NCBI GenBank assembly: GCA_036479015.1
Contig: JAZGFB010000048.1
Location: 62,001 to 126,000 of the forward strand
Source: NVTR01 sp036479015
GTDB taxonomy: Bacteria; Pseudomonadota; Alphaproteobacteria; Rhodobacterales; Rhodobacteraceae
Reading direction: 5' to 3'
Length of the DNA: 64,000 bases
Part shown: one piece after another, positions 8,417-16,836 of the stretch
Layout of the letters: each line of letters opens with the position of its first letter
Numbering within the stretch: position 1 is the first letter of the stretch
Made by a program: the position numbers and the translations under genes
The notes under the pieces: generated by a model
Seen by the model: only the letters and a program-made list of their open reading frames with translations
Databases searched by the model: none
What the model was told of the DNA's origin: nothing

Positions 8417-8966
8417 ATTGGTCTCTCCCTTGGAAAATATGTTTGGTGATCTCAGTACTGTATCGGCTTTTGCCGGTCAGCCTAAGTAAAAGCTACCGAA
8501 TGTAACAAACCCATGCATTGAAGGGTATGAATAGCGTGGCAGCTTCATATTTCACGTGTCCCACTTTGTGTCACACTTGATATTTTATTGGCTAAGCTAT
8601 TGATAAGCTTGGCATATCAAACATGAGAATTGCTTGTGTCTCACTTTGTATCCTACTTACATCCTATGGACCGTAAAATAAGTCAAAGACAAAGTGTAAA
8701 TATCGGGGAATAATAAGGTGGGCCTGCCTTTATTGACAGGTCTACAACTATGATAAAATGTATTGGTTTAATGGCTTTACCAGCTTCTTCATCTGTTTGG
8801 ATCGCAAAAAGCACCCCAAGCTAAACAGCCCGAAAATCGGCCAGGGCCACACAGGACGGAATTGTAGCAGCGCAGATGATCCGTTAGAATAAACTGCAAC
8901 AAACCAATAACATCCGCGATAAATCACCGGTCACGGTGGCGCAGACACAGGCTGTGCCAGTTCCGG
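8417..8966. promoter_or_regulatory. Intergenic region upstream of proX with repeated motif
   Basis: About 550 nt without a convincing gene. It is AT-rich and must carry the proX promoter. The motif GTGTCYCACTTTGTRTC occurs at 8556 and again 80 bp away at 8636 with ACTT further on in both, and an inverted partial copy (GACAAAGTGTAAA) sits at 8688-8700. These look like regulator sites. The part from about 8720 to 8966 shows nothing I recognise. Confidence 0.5.
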
Positions 8967-9569
8967 TTAAGCTGGCCAGGGGGTAATCGTTAGTTCTGGC
9001 CATTTGGCCAATTGCACGGCACCCTTTCTTTCATGGGTTTCGCGGTTGTTACGGGCCGGGTTTGGCGTGACTTGGAACGAAAAAATATCGTTCAAACCAA
9101 ACGGCGCGTATAGTTTGAAGCTGTCATCCGGCAACAGGCGCATCGCCACGCAATGGCTGCGGCAGGCAAACCGATCCACGGCTTCGCGGGAATTTTTCAG
9201 CGGGCTGTACGGCGTGCCAAAATGCTGCTCATACCACAGGTGAACACGGGCCTGATTGCGGGCTTCCACAGGCGGATGTTCGGCAAAACTGTTAGCAGCG
9301 CGCTTTATCACAGCGTCTTCGGCACCATAGCTGGTATCGGGGTCATAATAGAACAGGTCGATATCATTGACGCCGTACATATCGGGCCGGTCGGTCAGAT
9401 GGTTCCAGACCTGATTGTAAATTGCACCTGCTACGATCCACCAGTCTGGAAGGTCCAGATCACGGGCTGCCTGGATGGCCTGCATCAGGGTTGGGCTGGC
9501 GCGGACAATGTCATTAAGGGCGTCGCGCTGGTGGGCATCCGATTTGTTGGCATGGCGCAGGTGGCTCAT
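8967..9569 (-). CDS. Nucleotidyltransferase-like protein (DUF925 type)
   Basis: A 200-aa protein with an NTase-like core: WWIVAGAIYNQVWNHL followed by VNDIDLFYYD, where the two aspartates fit the metal-binding DxD of the fold, then a third acidic position further on. This layout matches the DUF925/NTP_transf_6 family, whose substrate is not known to me. Its ATG overlaps the stop of the preceding gene by 4 nt (ATGA), which itself overlaps cobN, so it is the last gene of the B12 operon. Why an NTase belongs with cobN is unclear. Confidence 0.72.
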   Translation of the reverse strand: MSHLRHANKSDAHQRDALNDIVRASPTLMQAIQAARDLDLPDWWIVAGAIYNQVWNHLTDRPDMYGVNDIDLFYYDPDTSYGAEDAVIKRAANSFAEHPPVEARNQARVHLWYEQHFGTPYSPLKNSREAVDRFACRSHCVAMRLLPDDSFKLYAPFGLNDIFSFQVTPNPARNNRETHERKGAVQLAKWPELTITPWPA

Positions 9570-10051
9570 ACGCCTTCATTCGGCAAAAACCCAATGAACG
9601 ACCCCACCCGCCAACGGCCGTCAACCTTGCGGCACTGATAGATGGTTTTCCACAGCAGCCGTTCAACCGAGCCATCGTCATAGGTGACCGAGCCGTCGAA
9701 TTTCTTATGGCATATCGCCTGGTCACCGTTAACGTCGATCTGGGTCATATCGGTGGCGTCAAAATGGGCGCGGCGCAGATTTTCCGGGTTGGTTTTGGTG
9801 GCGGCTTCCTGAGCGTCCCCAACCCAGTTGGGTTTATATTCTTCAAGCGTGGCAAAGCCCAGGCGCCACTGGTCGCTGTCCATGGTGCCCTGGGCGTCGA
9901 TGCCAAAGAACTGCTCGGTCAAGAAACATTCGGCATGGCCGGGCCAGTTGTTGGTGCTGAACGCGTCAATGTCGCGATACACCAGCATGTCCCAAATGGC
10001 GGCGCGCTCGGGGTCAGTTTCGTCAAATGGGTTTTGGTCATAATCGGTCAT
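9566..10051 (-). CDS. SnoaL/NTF2-like small protein downstream of cobN
   Basis: A 161-aa soluble protein whose ends resemble the NTF2/SnoaL fold: an N-terminal helix with YRDIDAFSTNNWPGHAECF and C-terminal beta strands ending WKTIYQCRKVDGRWRVGSF. SnoaL-like proteins are often isomerases or cyclases acting on small molecules, or just binding scaffolds. It overlaps cobN (stop/start ATGA, 10048-10051) and the NTase gene (9566-9569), so translation of all three is probably coupled. The function is not recognised; fold assignment is tentative. Confidence 0.65.
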   Translation of the reverse strand: MTDYDQNPFDETDPERAAIWDMLVYRDIDAFSTNNWPGHAECFLTEQFFGIDAQGTMDSDQWRLGFATLEEYKPNWVGDAQEAATKTNPENLRRAHFDATDMTQIDVNGDQAICHKKFDGSVTYDDGSVERLLWKTIYQCRKVDGRWRVGSFIGFLPNEGV

Positions 10052-13000
10052 ATCAGGCTTTCAATCAGGGCGCGGGCGGAATTGGATTTCGGCGTCCACA
10101 GCCCGCGGTCAATGGCTTCGGACAGGCGCTCGGCAATTTCTCGCAATGCGGGCGCGTTGTGGCTTTCGATAAATTCTCTTGTGTCATCGTCTTCCAGAAA
10201 CGCGGCATGGACAAGATCAAAATGGTGCGACTTCACAGCGCCGGTGGTGGCAGCAAAGGCGAACATGTAATCCACGGTGGCGGCGATTTCGAACGCACCT
10301 TTGTAACCGTGGCGTTTGACGCCGTCGATCCATTTGGGATTTACCACGCGCGAGCGCACCACGCGGCCAATTTCGTCTTCCAACGTGCGGATCACCGGGC
10401 GCTCGGGGCGGGAATGATCGTTGTGATAGATCGGCCGGTCCATGCCTTGCAGGCTGGAAACAGCGGCTGCCGCGCCACCTTCGAACTGGTAATAATCATC
10501 GCTGTCCAGCAGGTCGTGTTCGCGGTTGTCTTGGTTTTGAACAATGGCTTCGGTCTGGGACAGACGGGTTTCAAAGGTGGCACGGTGCTGGTCGCCTTGG
10601 CTGTCTTTGCCGTAAGCGTAGGACCCCCATTCAAGGTAAGCGTCGGCCAGTTGGGTCTTGTCGCCCCAAAGGCGTTCATCAATCATGGCTTGCAAACCAG
10701 CGCCATATGCGCCCGGTTTTGAGCCGTAGACGCGGTATTGGCCGGCCTCGCCTTCGGTGCGGGCACGCGCTGCGGCCGGGTTGATGTCGTCGGGTTCCTC
10801 CAGTGCCATAACAGCGCGCGCTGCACTGTCCACTAGGGTAATCAGCTGCGGAAATGCGTCGCGGAAGAAACCGGAAATACGCAGGGTAACGTCAACGCGG
10901 GGGCGGCCAAGGGCGGTGTGTGGAATAATCTCAAAACCCGTGACACGGCGGTTGGCGGCGTCCCATTTCGGCCTGACCCCCATCAATGCCAGACACTGGG
11001 CGATGTCGTCACCGCCGGTGCGCATGTTGGCCGTGCCCCAGGCCGTCAGCAACATGGTGCGGGGCCAGTCGCCATGGTCCTGCAGGTGTTTTTCAATCAG
11101 CAGGTTGGCTGATTTCCAGCCCAGCTTCCAGGCGGTTGGCGTGGGCACCGCGCGGCTGTCAACGCTGTAAAAATTACGCCCCGTGGGCAGAACATCCAAA
11201 CGGCCCCGCGTCGGCGCACCGGATGGTGCCGGGGCGACGAAGTGCCCTGCAAGGGCGGTAAGAAGGCCCGCGCCCTCATTCGGCCCGCAGGCGCGGATTT
11301 TGGGCAAAACATCGGCGTGCAGGGCTTCCAATACCGGGGCGGTGTGGGTGAAATGTTTTGGGGTTTTATGCCACCCCATGGCAAGTATGGCCAGGTGCTC
11401 CAAGCGTTCCACCGTGTCACCGTTGCTGCGCCAGTTCTGGCTGTCTGTGGCTTGCAAAGATTTATGCCGGGGCCCGCTATAGGTTTGGGCCATATCGCAA
11501 TCCAGCGGGTCCATTATATCCAGCGAAATACCGCAATCCAGAGCCAGCGCGCGAATAAGTGAGGCATCGCCACCGGTGCCATCCCCCCGAGGAATGCGCA
11601 GCAGTGCGATGGCCAGGTCACGCTCCAGATCGCCCAAGGGCGATTGGCCAAAAATGTGTAACCCGTCGCGAATTTGGGCTTCTTTCAGCTCGCACAGATA
11701 GGCATCCAGTTTCGCCAGATCGGTATCTTCGTCCTCACCTTTTATGCCGACGTCGGCGTCCAGCCCGGTGGTGGATGTCAGCGACAGGATTTCACGGCGC
11801 AGGTGATTAATACGGCGCGGATCGACGCCGGCAGCCTCATAATATTCATCCACCAGCCCCTCAAGATCACGCAATGGCCCATAGGTTTCAGCCCGGGTCA
11901 GGGGCGGGGTCAAATGGTCAATGATCACCGCTTGTGCGCGCCGCTTGGCCTGGGTGCCTTCACCGGGGTCATTGACGATAAAAGGGTATATATGGGGCAT
12001 CGGGCCCAAAACGGCTTCGGGCAGGCAGGTTTGCGACAGCGCCAGCGCCTTACCCGGCAGCCATTCCAGATTGCCGTGTTTGCCCATGTGAACAAGCGCG
12101 TGGCAGCCATGCACATGGCGCAGCCAGAAATAGAAGGCAAAATAATTATGGGGCGGTACCAGATCAGGGGAATGGTAGGTTTCGGTGGGGTCGATATTAT
12201 AGCCCCGCGCTGGCTGGATGCCGACAACCACGTTTCCAAACTCCAGAACGGATAGTTTGAAACCGCCTGAGGTGGCAGCCTTCTGCGCGGATACTTCTGA
12301 AAAGAAGAAAGGGTCTTTTTCGGGTTTACCCCAACGGCTTTCAATTTGGTTTTTCACGTCCCATGGCAAGGCATTGAAATGGGTCAGGTAGGTGTCCAGG
12401 TCCAAGCAGACACCGCCGGATTTTTCGGCCCGATCCGTCAGCCAATTGGTGGGCCCCGCCAGTATTTGCTGCATCAGCGCATCACTGTCGCCGGGGCGAC
12501 CTTGGATGTCATAGCCCTGTTCAGCCAGCAAATTCAGGCAGTGGATTGTGGCGGCTGGGGTATCCAAACCGACACCATTGGCCAGGCGGCCGTCTTTATT
12601 GGGGTAATTGGCAAGGATAAGGGCGACATGGCGGTTTTTCGGTTCAGTGCGGCGCAGTCGGGCCCAGTTTGCGGCCAGTTGAGTGACAAAATCCACCCGG
12701 TCACCACGGGCCTGATAGGTGGCGATGGCGCATTGGGTGGCGTCATCAAAATAGGCTTCACCTTTGAATGATATGGCGCGCGCCAGGATGCGGCCGTCGA
12801 CCTCTGGCAAGGCGACATTCATCGCGATGTCGCGCGCAGACAGGCCGTGTAAGCCGCTTTCCCAGCTTGCTTCGTCAGAGCTGGAAAGCACAACTTGCAA
12901 AACCGGCGCGGCGTTTGCTGCCGCCAAGGTAAGGGGGTTGGATGCCCCCGAACCTTGGGCCCCTTGATCAGCGCTGCCAACAGCAAAAGAAGTGCAGTTC

Positions 13001-13782
13001 AGGATCACATCGGGTGGGGCTTGATCAAACAGCGTGGCAAGTGTGGCTGCTGAAACTGGGTCTTTCAGGGACGCCACGAAAATCGGTAACGGGTTCATAC
13101 CAGCGCGCAGTAATGACCGGGTCAAACGGTTAATCGGGTTCAGTCCAGCGCCCTGTAACAGGGCCCGATAAAAGATAATCGGGATTACGGGGGCGTCATC
13201 GGTCCAGTGTTCGTGCAAGCTGGCGATGTCTGAAATGCCTGCGCCAGGCCAGTAGGTGCCCGCCCGCAGCAGCGGTTTGGCCGGGGCCGGAGGGGCGGAT
13301 TTGTTCAGCATATTCTGGGCGTAGCTGAGAAAATTCGCGGAATTTTCTGGCCCACCTTCCACCATATAGGCCCAAAGCGATTGATAGTCTGCTTGGCTAA
13401 CGGTGGAAAGTTCACGAAGTTCCGGGTCTGGTTTGTCATCCCCTGGCAGGGCTGCAAACGGGATGCCCGCCGCGTGCAGGTGGGCGGCATATTGTTCAAG
13501 GCCGTATTTCCAATAGCCAGAGCCGCCCAAAATACGGGCGATGACCAACCGTGATTTCGCGGCGCAGTCTTGAATATGCATATCCACCGACATCGGGTGT
13601 TTCAGGTGGGTCAGGTTGGCCAGGCGCAGGCCTGGTGGGGCATCCATTTCGGCCCGCGCCTGGGACAGGGCGGCCAGTTCAGTATCGGCCGCGGAAATGA
13701 AAATAATATCAGCCGGGGTCTGGCCAAGGTCGACCGGTTCGCCATCTTCTACGGCACCGGGGGTGGCGGCAAGCAAATGCAT
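10048..13782 (-). CDS. cobN: Aerobic cobaltochelatase subunit CobN
   Basis: A 1244-aa large subunit of the CobNST cobaltochelatase, which inserts Co2+ into hydrogenobyrinic acid a,c-diamide using ATP in aerobic B12 synthesis. It shows CobN/magnesium-chelatase-H hallmarks such as FYRALLQGAGLNPI, HVHGCHALVHMGKHGNLEWLPGK and YPFIVNDPGEGTQAKRRAQAVIIDHLTPP. Length fits full-size CobN, with no frameshift seen. No strong Shine-Dalgarno precedes the ATG. It lies downstream of the GNAT-cobW-cbtAB block with a repeat element (13809) between, and overlaps the NTF2-like gene. cobS and cobT are not in the window. Confidence 0.96.
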   Translation of the reverse strand: MHLLAATPGAVEDGEPVDLGQTPADIIFISAADTELAALSQARAEMDAPPGLRLANLTHLKHPMSVDMHIQDCAAKSRLVIARILGGSGYWKYGLEQYAAHLHAAGIPFAALPGDDKPDPELRELSTVSQADYQSLWAYMVEGGPENSANFLSYAQNMLNKSAPPAPAKPLLRAGTYWPGAGISDIASLHEHWTDDAPVIPIIFYRALLQGAGLNPINRLTRSLLRAGMNPLPIFVASLKDPVSAATLATLFDQAPPDVILNCTSFAVGSADQGAQGSGASNPLTLAAANAAPVLQVVLSSSDEASWESGLHGLSARDIAMNVALPEVDGRILARAISFKGEAYFDDATQCAIATYQARGDRVDFVTQLAANWARLRRTEPKNRHVALILANYPNKDGRLANGVGLDTPAATIHCLNLLAEQGYDIQGRPGDSDALMQQILAGPTNWLTDRAEKSGGVCLDLDTYLTHFNALPWDVKNQIESRWGKPEKDPFFFSEVSAQKAATSGGFKLSVLEFGNVVVGIQPARGYNIDPTETYHSPDLVPPHNYFAFYFWLRHVHGCHALVHMGKHGNLEWLPGKALALSQTCLPEAVLGPMPHIYPFIVNDPGEGTQAKRRAQAVIIDHLTPPLTRAETYGPLRDLEGLVDEYYEAAGVDPRRINHLRREILSLTSTTGLDADVGIKGEDEDTDLAKLDAYLCELKEAQIRDGLHIFGQSPLGDLERDLAIALLRIPRGDGTGGDASLIRALALDCGISLDIMDPLDCDMAQTYSGPRHKSLQATDSQNWRSNGDTVERLEHLAILAMGWHKTPKHFTHTAPVLEALHADVLPKIRACGPNEGAGLLTALAGHFVAPAPSGAPTRGRLDVLPTGRNFYSVDSRAVPTPTAWKLGWKSANLLIEKHLQDHGDWPRTMLLTAWGTANMRTGGDDIAQCLALMGVRPKWDAANRRVTGFEIIPHTALGRPRVDVTLRISGFFRDAFPQLITLVDSAARAVMALEEPDDINPAAARARTEGEAGQYRVYGSKPGAYGAGLQAMIDERLWGDKTQLADAYLEWGSYAYGKDSQGDQHRATFETRLSQTEAIVQNQDNREHDLLDSDDYYQFEGGAAAAVSSLQGMDRPIYHNDHSRPERPVIRTLEDEIGRVVRSRVVNPKWIDGVKRHGYKGAFEIAATVDYMFAFAATTGAVKSHHFDLVHAAFLEDDDTREFIESHNAPALREIAERLSEAIDRGLWTPKSNSARALIESLI

Positions 13783-13808
13783 TAGCGGGTGTGCCTGTGG
13801 TTAGCGCT

Positions 13809-13845
13809 GATGCCTCCGGCGGGGATATTTGGGAAAAGAAGAAAC
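13809..13845 (+). repeat. Intergenic repeat with GATATTT and AAAGAAGAA core
   Basis: A copy of the element also seen at 30057 (36-nt match with few differences), 2733 (short) and 16837 (reverse, variant). It fills much of the gap between the GNAT gene and cobN inside the minus-strand B12 gene cluster. Confidence 0.8.
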
Positions 13846-13852
13846 ATGGCCG

Positions 13853-14308
13853 TCAAAGCGCCTTTTCCATGAACAGGCTGCGTGGCTGTTCTGAGTAGTC
13901 TGCAAATGGGCCGCGAAATTGAAAGCCGTGGCGCGCATAAAGGCGCTGTGCCGCCCCTAAGGTGTCACCTGTTTCCAATCGCAGCAATGGCAGGCCGTGA
14001 TCTATTGCGGTTGCTTGAATGTGGCTAAGCAATCTATCGGCAACACCTTGGCCACGAAAAGCGTCGGCTGTGAACATTGATTTTATTTCACCGTAACCGT
14101 CATAAAGTGCCAGCGCACCGCAACCGGCAGCAGTTCCAGCATGGCGGGCGACGAACAGGTGAATGTTGGGTTTGCAAAGATCGTCGATGGAAAGATAGTG
14201 GCAGCTGTCGCGCGGGAACAGCGATTGCATCAGGCTGTGACTGGCGTTCAGCAGGGCGGTTGCATCGGCGGACCGGGGGTCTTCCGGTTTGATGCTGATG
14301 TCGGTCAT
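13853..14308 (-). CDS. GNAT family N-acetyltransferase
   Basis: A 151-aa GCN5-type acetyltransferase. The acetyl-CoA pyrophosphate loop reads FRGQGVADRL (the R/QxxGxG/A motif), preceded by the beta strand GEIKSMFT and followed by the C-terminal LRLETGDTLGAAQRLYARHGF segment found in this family. Its ATG overlaps the cobW stop by 4 nt, so it is translated together with cobW. The substrate is unknown; being in the riboswitch-controlled cluster suggests conditional expression with cobalt metabolism, but a direct B12 role is only an inference. Confidence 0.88.
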   Translation of the reverse strand: MTDISIKPEDPRSADATALLNASHSLMQSLFPRDSCHYLSIDDLCKPNIHLFVARHAGTAAGCGALALYDGYGEIKSMFTADAFRGQGVADRLLSHIQATAIDHGLPLLRLETGDTLGAAQRLYARHGFQFRGPFADYSEQPRSLFMEKAL

Positions 14309-15360
14309 TTTGTCAGGGCGGCGGTGATGGCGGCCTGATCCAGCCCTGCCTGCCCAATGACGACCAGCCGGGTTTGCCGGGGTTCATCCGGGGCCCAGGG
14401 GCGATCAAAATAGGTATCAACCCGCGGGCCAACGGCCTGTAAGGTTTGGCGCATCGGCTTGCCCGTAACGGCCACAAAACCCTTTAGACGCAGGATATTA
14501 TGCTCACGGATCACGTCACTTATTTTGGCTGAGAACGCGACTGGGTTGGCGGTTTGGGGGCAGGTAACCACGAAGCTTTCAAAATCATCGTGGTCATGTT
14601 CGTGGTGGTGATCGCTGTCGTCGTCATCGTGATGATGGTGATGGACTTCATGGCGCTGATCCAGCGTGGTTTCTGCCGCAGAGCCCTGCCCCAACAACAC
14701 ATCAACCGGCAGCTTGCCCATTGAGGTTTGCAGCACCTGCACCCCATCACGGCTGTCAGCGCGCAGGCTTGCCACCAGCGCATCGGCCTGCGCGGCATCA
14801 AGCAAATCGGTTTTGTTAACAACGATCATATCGGCGCAGGCGATCTGATCATCGAACAGTTCTGACAGCGGCGTTTCGTGGTCAAGGTTATCATCCTGCT
14901 GACGCTGGGCATCCACGGCAGCGATGTTATGGGCGAACTGACCATCATGAACAGCCTTGCCGTCCACCACCGTGACCACGCCGTCAACAGTGACCTGGGT
15001 TGAAATTTCCGGCCAGTTGAAGGCGCGCACCAAGGGTTGCGGCAGCGCCAAGCCCGAGGTTTCGATCACGATATGGTCGGGGCGCTGCTTGCGGGCCAGC
15101 AGTTTTTCCATGGTCGGGATGAAATCATCGGCAACGGTGCAACAGATACAGCCGTTGGACAGCTCCATGATATCATCCTCAGAACAGGTTTCATCACCGC
15201 AGCCTTTCAGAATGTCTCCATCAATGCCCAAATCACCGAATTCATTGATAATCAGCGCAATTTTTCGGCCATTGGCATTGGCCAGCATATGGCGGATCAG
15301 GGTGGTTTTACCGGATCCAAGAAAGCCGGTGACGATGGTGGTGGGGATTTTCTGGGCCAT
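14305..15360 (-). CDS. cobW: CobW family GTP-dependent cobalt chaperone
   Basis: A 351-aa G3E GTPase. Walker A is GFLGSGKT (residues 12-19), the metal-binding CICC motif is at 71-74, NKTD of the base-recognition site is at 182-185, and a His/Asp-rich metal-binding stretch spans roughly 238-259. These features match CobW, which delivers Co2+ to CobNST during aerobic B12 synthesis. The gene sits between cbtA and the GNAT gene on the minus strand, 12 nt after cbtA, in the riboswitch operon. Related zinc chaperones (ZNG1/YjiA) share the domains, but context favours cobalt. Confidence 0.94.
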   Translation of the reverse strand: MAQKIPTTIVTGFLGSGKTTLIRHMLANANGRKIALIINEFGDLGIDGDILKGCGDETCSEDDIMELSNGCICCTVADDFIPTMEKLLARKQRPDHIVIETSGLALPQPLVRAFNWPEISTQVTVDGVVTVVDGKAVHDGQFAHNIAAVDAQRQQDDNLDHETPLSELFDDQIACADMIVVNKTDLLDAAQADALVASLRADSRDGVQVLQTSMGKLPVDVLLGQGSAAETTLDQRHEVHHHHHDDDDSDHHHEHDHDDFESFVVTCPQTANPVAFSAKISDVIREHNILRLKGFVAVTGKPMRQTLQAVGPRVDTYFDRPWAPDEPRQTRLVVIGQAGLDQAAITAALTK

Positions 15361-15372
15361 GGGATGCTCCGA

Positions 15373-16068
15373 TTATTGCGTGCTGTGCCGGGCCCAGAAA
15401 TAGGCGGCGACGCTGCCCATTATGGCCCAGGCGATGGCGGCAACGCCAAGACTGCGGGTGACAAAAAGTGACGCCAATTCCGGCGGCGCGATGCCGAAAT
15501 AGGTGTCCAGTTGCGGCGCCCCAATGATGTGGGGCATGGCCAGGGCGGCAATACCAATTGGGATCAGCAACGGGTTTTTCCCAAGCGCAATCAAGGCGAT
15601 ACCAATGGTGGATGCGGCGACGGTGGCCAGGAACCAGATCTGACGCTGCTCTACTTCGGCCGCGATGGTGCCGGGCAGCTCAGGTGGCAACCCGATGGCC
15701 GGGGCCAGGTGCATGGCCGTAAAACCTGCAACGCCCCAAATGATACCGGTTCGGGCGGTAATACGGTGCCCAAAACGTTCGGCAAAGGCCATGCCTGCAA
15801 CCATGATCAACGCAAAGGCGGTAAAGGAAATAACGTTAAATCCCAAGGTCATAGCATGCCGGCTTATGTCCTGCTTCAGCGATCCAGCGGGGCCAGCAGG
15901 GCTTTGAACTGGGGTATCGTGACCCACAGCAAAATGGGCGCGCAAACCAATTTCATACAGCTCACCTTCCAACAGCAGTGGAATCACAAGCCAAAACTGG
16001 AGCAAAGCTGCAATCAGCCCCGCCGCCAGACCAGCGAACAACGCGCTGGTGAACAGGTTTTTAGTCAT
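15373..16068 (-). CDS. cbtA: Cobalt transporter subunit CbtA
   Basis: A 231-aa membrane protein with about five to six hydrophobic helices (around residues 8-30, 75-95, 108-125, 143-163, 170-185 and 205-225) matching the CbtA family of predicted B12-regulated cobalt transporters. The N-terminal AGLAAGLIAALLQF and the LAPAIGLPPELPG segment are typical. It follows cbtB by 3 nt and precedes cobW by 12 nt. Together CbtAB are thought to import cobalt when the riboswitch senses low cobalamin. Confidence 0.9.
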   Translation of the reverse strand: MTKNLFTSALFAGLAAGLIAALLQFWLVIPLLLEGELYEIGLRAHFAVGHDTPVQSPAGPAGSLKQDISRHAMTLGFNVISFTAFALIMVAGMAFAERFGHRITARTGIIWGVAGFTAMHLAPAIGLPPELPGTIAAEVEQRQIWFLATVAASTIGIALIALGKNPLLIPIGIAALAMPHIIGAPQLDTYFGIAPPELASLFVTRSLGVAAIAWAIMGSVAAYFWARHSTQ

Positions 16069-16071
16069 GGC

Positions 16072-16248
16072 TTAATGGCAGGGGAAAGCGATGGCGTGGC
16101 GGGTGTCATGGGCTGAATCGTGCAGCACAGACGCCTGGGCAAACCCGGCCAGCAGCAGCAAGAATATCCCGGCCAGAGCGGTACCTGCAATGCTAAAAAT
16201 GCTTGTATCTACAGGGGCTTGGGCCTTTGCGATGGTCTTGGTCGTCAT
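16072..16248 (-). CDS. cbtB: Cobalt transporter subunit CbtB
   Basis: A 58-aa protein with one transmembrane helix (about residues 20-38, LAGIFLLLLAGFAQA) and the C-terminal histidine-rich signature HDSAHDTRHAIAFPCH that defines CbtB; the histidines and cysteine are presumed cobalt ligands. It begins at the ATG at 16248 with AAGGAG 8-9 nt upstream, right after the cobalamin riboswitch, and is followed 3 nt later by cbtA. It is easily missed because it is so short. CbtB partners CbtA in the predicted cobalt transporter. Confidence 0.93.
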   Translation of the reverse strand: MTTKTIAKAQAPVDTSIFSIAGTALAGIFLLLLAGFAQASVLHDSAHDTRHAIAFPCH

Positions 16249-16292
16249 GTCGTATTCTCCTTTGTTCCGTCACACCCGACGGCAGGGTTCAC

Positions 16293-16484
16293 GCATGGCT
16301 GGTCTCCTGGCTTGCGGGTCAAAACGTGCCGTCGCCTTCCCGGGTTTTGCCCAGTGGCAGTTGACGAAACGCTCACCGCATACAGTCGCGGGGGCGGCTG
16401 TGGATTTGGGCCCTGTTTGGGTCACCCATCCCACATTCCCATTTCATCCCCCCATGTTGGAACATGTTAGCGGGGGAACCATGC
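16293..16484 (-). ncRNA. Cobalamin riboswitch upstream of cbtB
   Basis: On the minus strand the leader carries the known cobalamin aptamer blocks in order: GGGAATGTGGGATGGGTGA, then AGCCGCCCCCGCGACTGTA, GGTGAG, GCCACTGG, GGGAAGGCG and the B12 box AAGCCAGGAGACC (16301-16313). The P1 arms are GCATGG/CCATGC at 16479-16484 and 16293-16298. Coenzyme B12 binding is expected to shut off cbtB-cbtA-cobW and perhaps the genes beyond. The cbtB ribosome site lies about 35 nt past P1, so control may be at translation. Confidence 0.95.
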
Positions 16485-16566
16485 CCGTGTATTTGGCGTG
16501 ACTCGGGGGGGCAGGTCAAGGGGGTTTGCGACATGGGCTGGCTGGTTTGCGGCGCGAAAATTGGCG

Positions 16567-16604
16567 ATATGAAACCGATATGATTTGCATATGAATGGTA
16601 TATG
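16567..16604 (+). promoter_or_regulatory. Four ATATG repeats spaced exactly 11 bp
   Basis: ATATGA begins at 16567, 16578, 16589 and 16600, each pair separated by six variable bases, and the last copy contains the ATG of the BrnA-like gene. One helical turn spacing puts all copies on one face of the DNA, as expected of an operator bound cooperatively by ribbon-helix-helix dimers, the fold of BrnA-type antitoxins. Confidence 0.6.
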
Positions 16605-16811
16605 ACGGGAATATCTACTAAAACTCGCGATAATATCCCCCAAGCCTGGGTTGCGCTGGAACATGATATTGATGTGACCGAACGCAAGGTTAAAACATCG
16701 CTGCGGCTGGATGAAAGCGTTGCCAAATATAATAGCTCAAAAGAGGTCGCTAAAACCAACGACCTGAAAGAATTCATCCACCAGCATAGGCTGGTGAATA
16801 TGATGTATTAG
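16602..16811 (+). pseudogene. Truncated BrnA-like antitoxin remnant
   Basis: A 69-codon frame. Residues 13-42 (IPQAWVALEHDIDVTERK, then VKTSLRLDESVAK) match the segment around the ribbon of BrnA/DUF4415 ribbon-helix-helix antitoxins. Normally an FFRAMGxGYQxRIN-type helix follows; here it is replaced by unrelated sequence (YNSSKEVAKTNDLKEF...). No BrnT toxin is adjacent. I therefore call it a broken or diverged gene. It is preceded by the phased ATATG repeats, which may be its old autoregulatory operator. Similarity is from memory of the family, so this is a moderate-confidence call. Confidence 0.45.
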
Positions 16812-16836
16812 CTACCGCGCAAAAGCCCAGCGGCTT

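Noticed and set aside
14580..14655. GTGGTGATG-rich stretch as a tandem DNA repeat
   Set aside because: It encodes the His/Asp-rich metal-binding loop of CobW, so codon repetition explains it.
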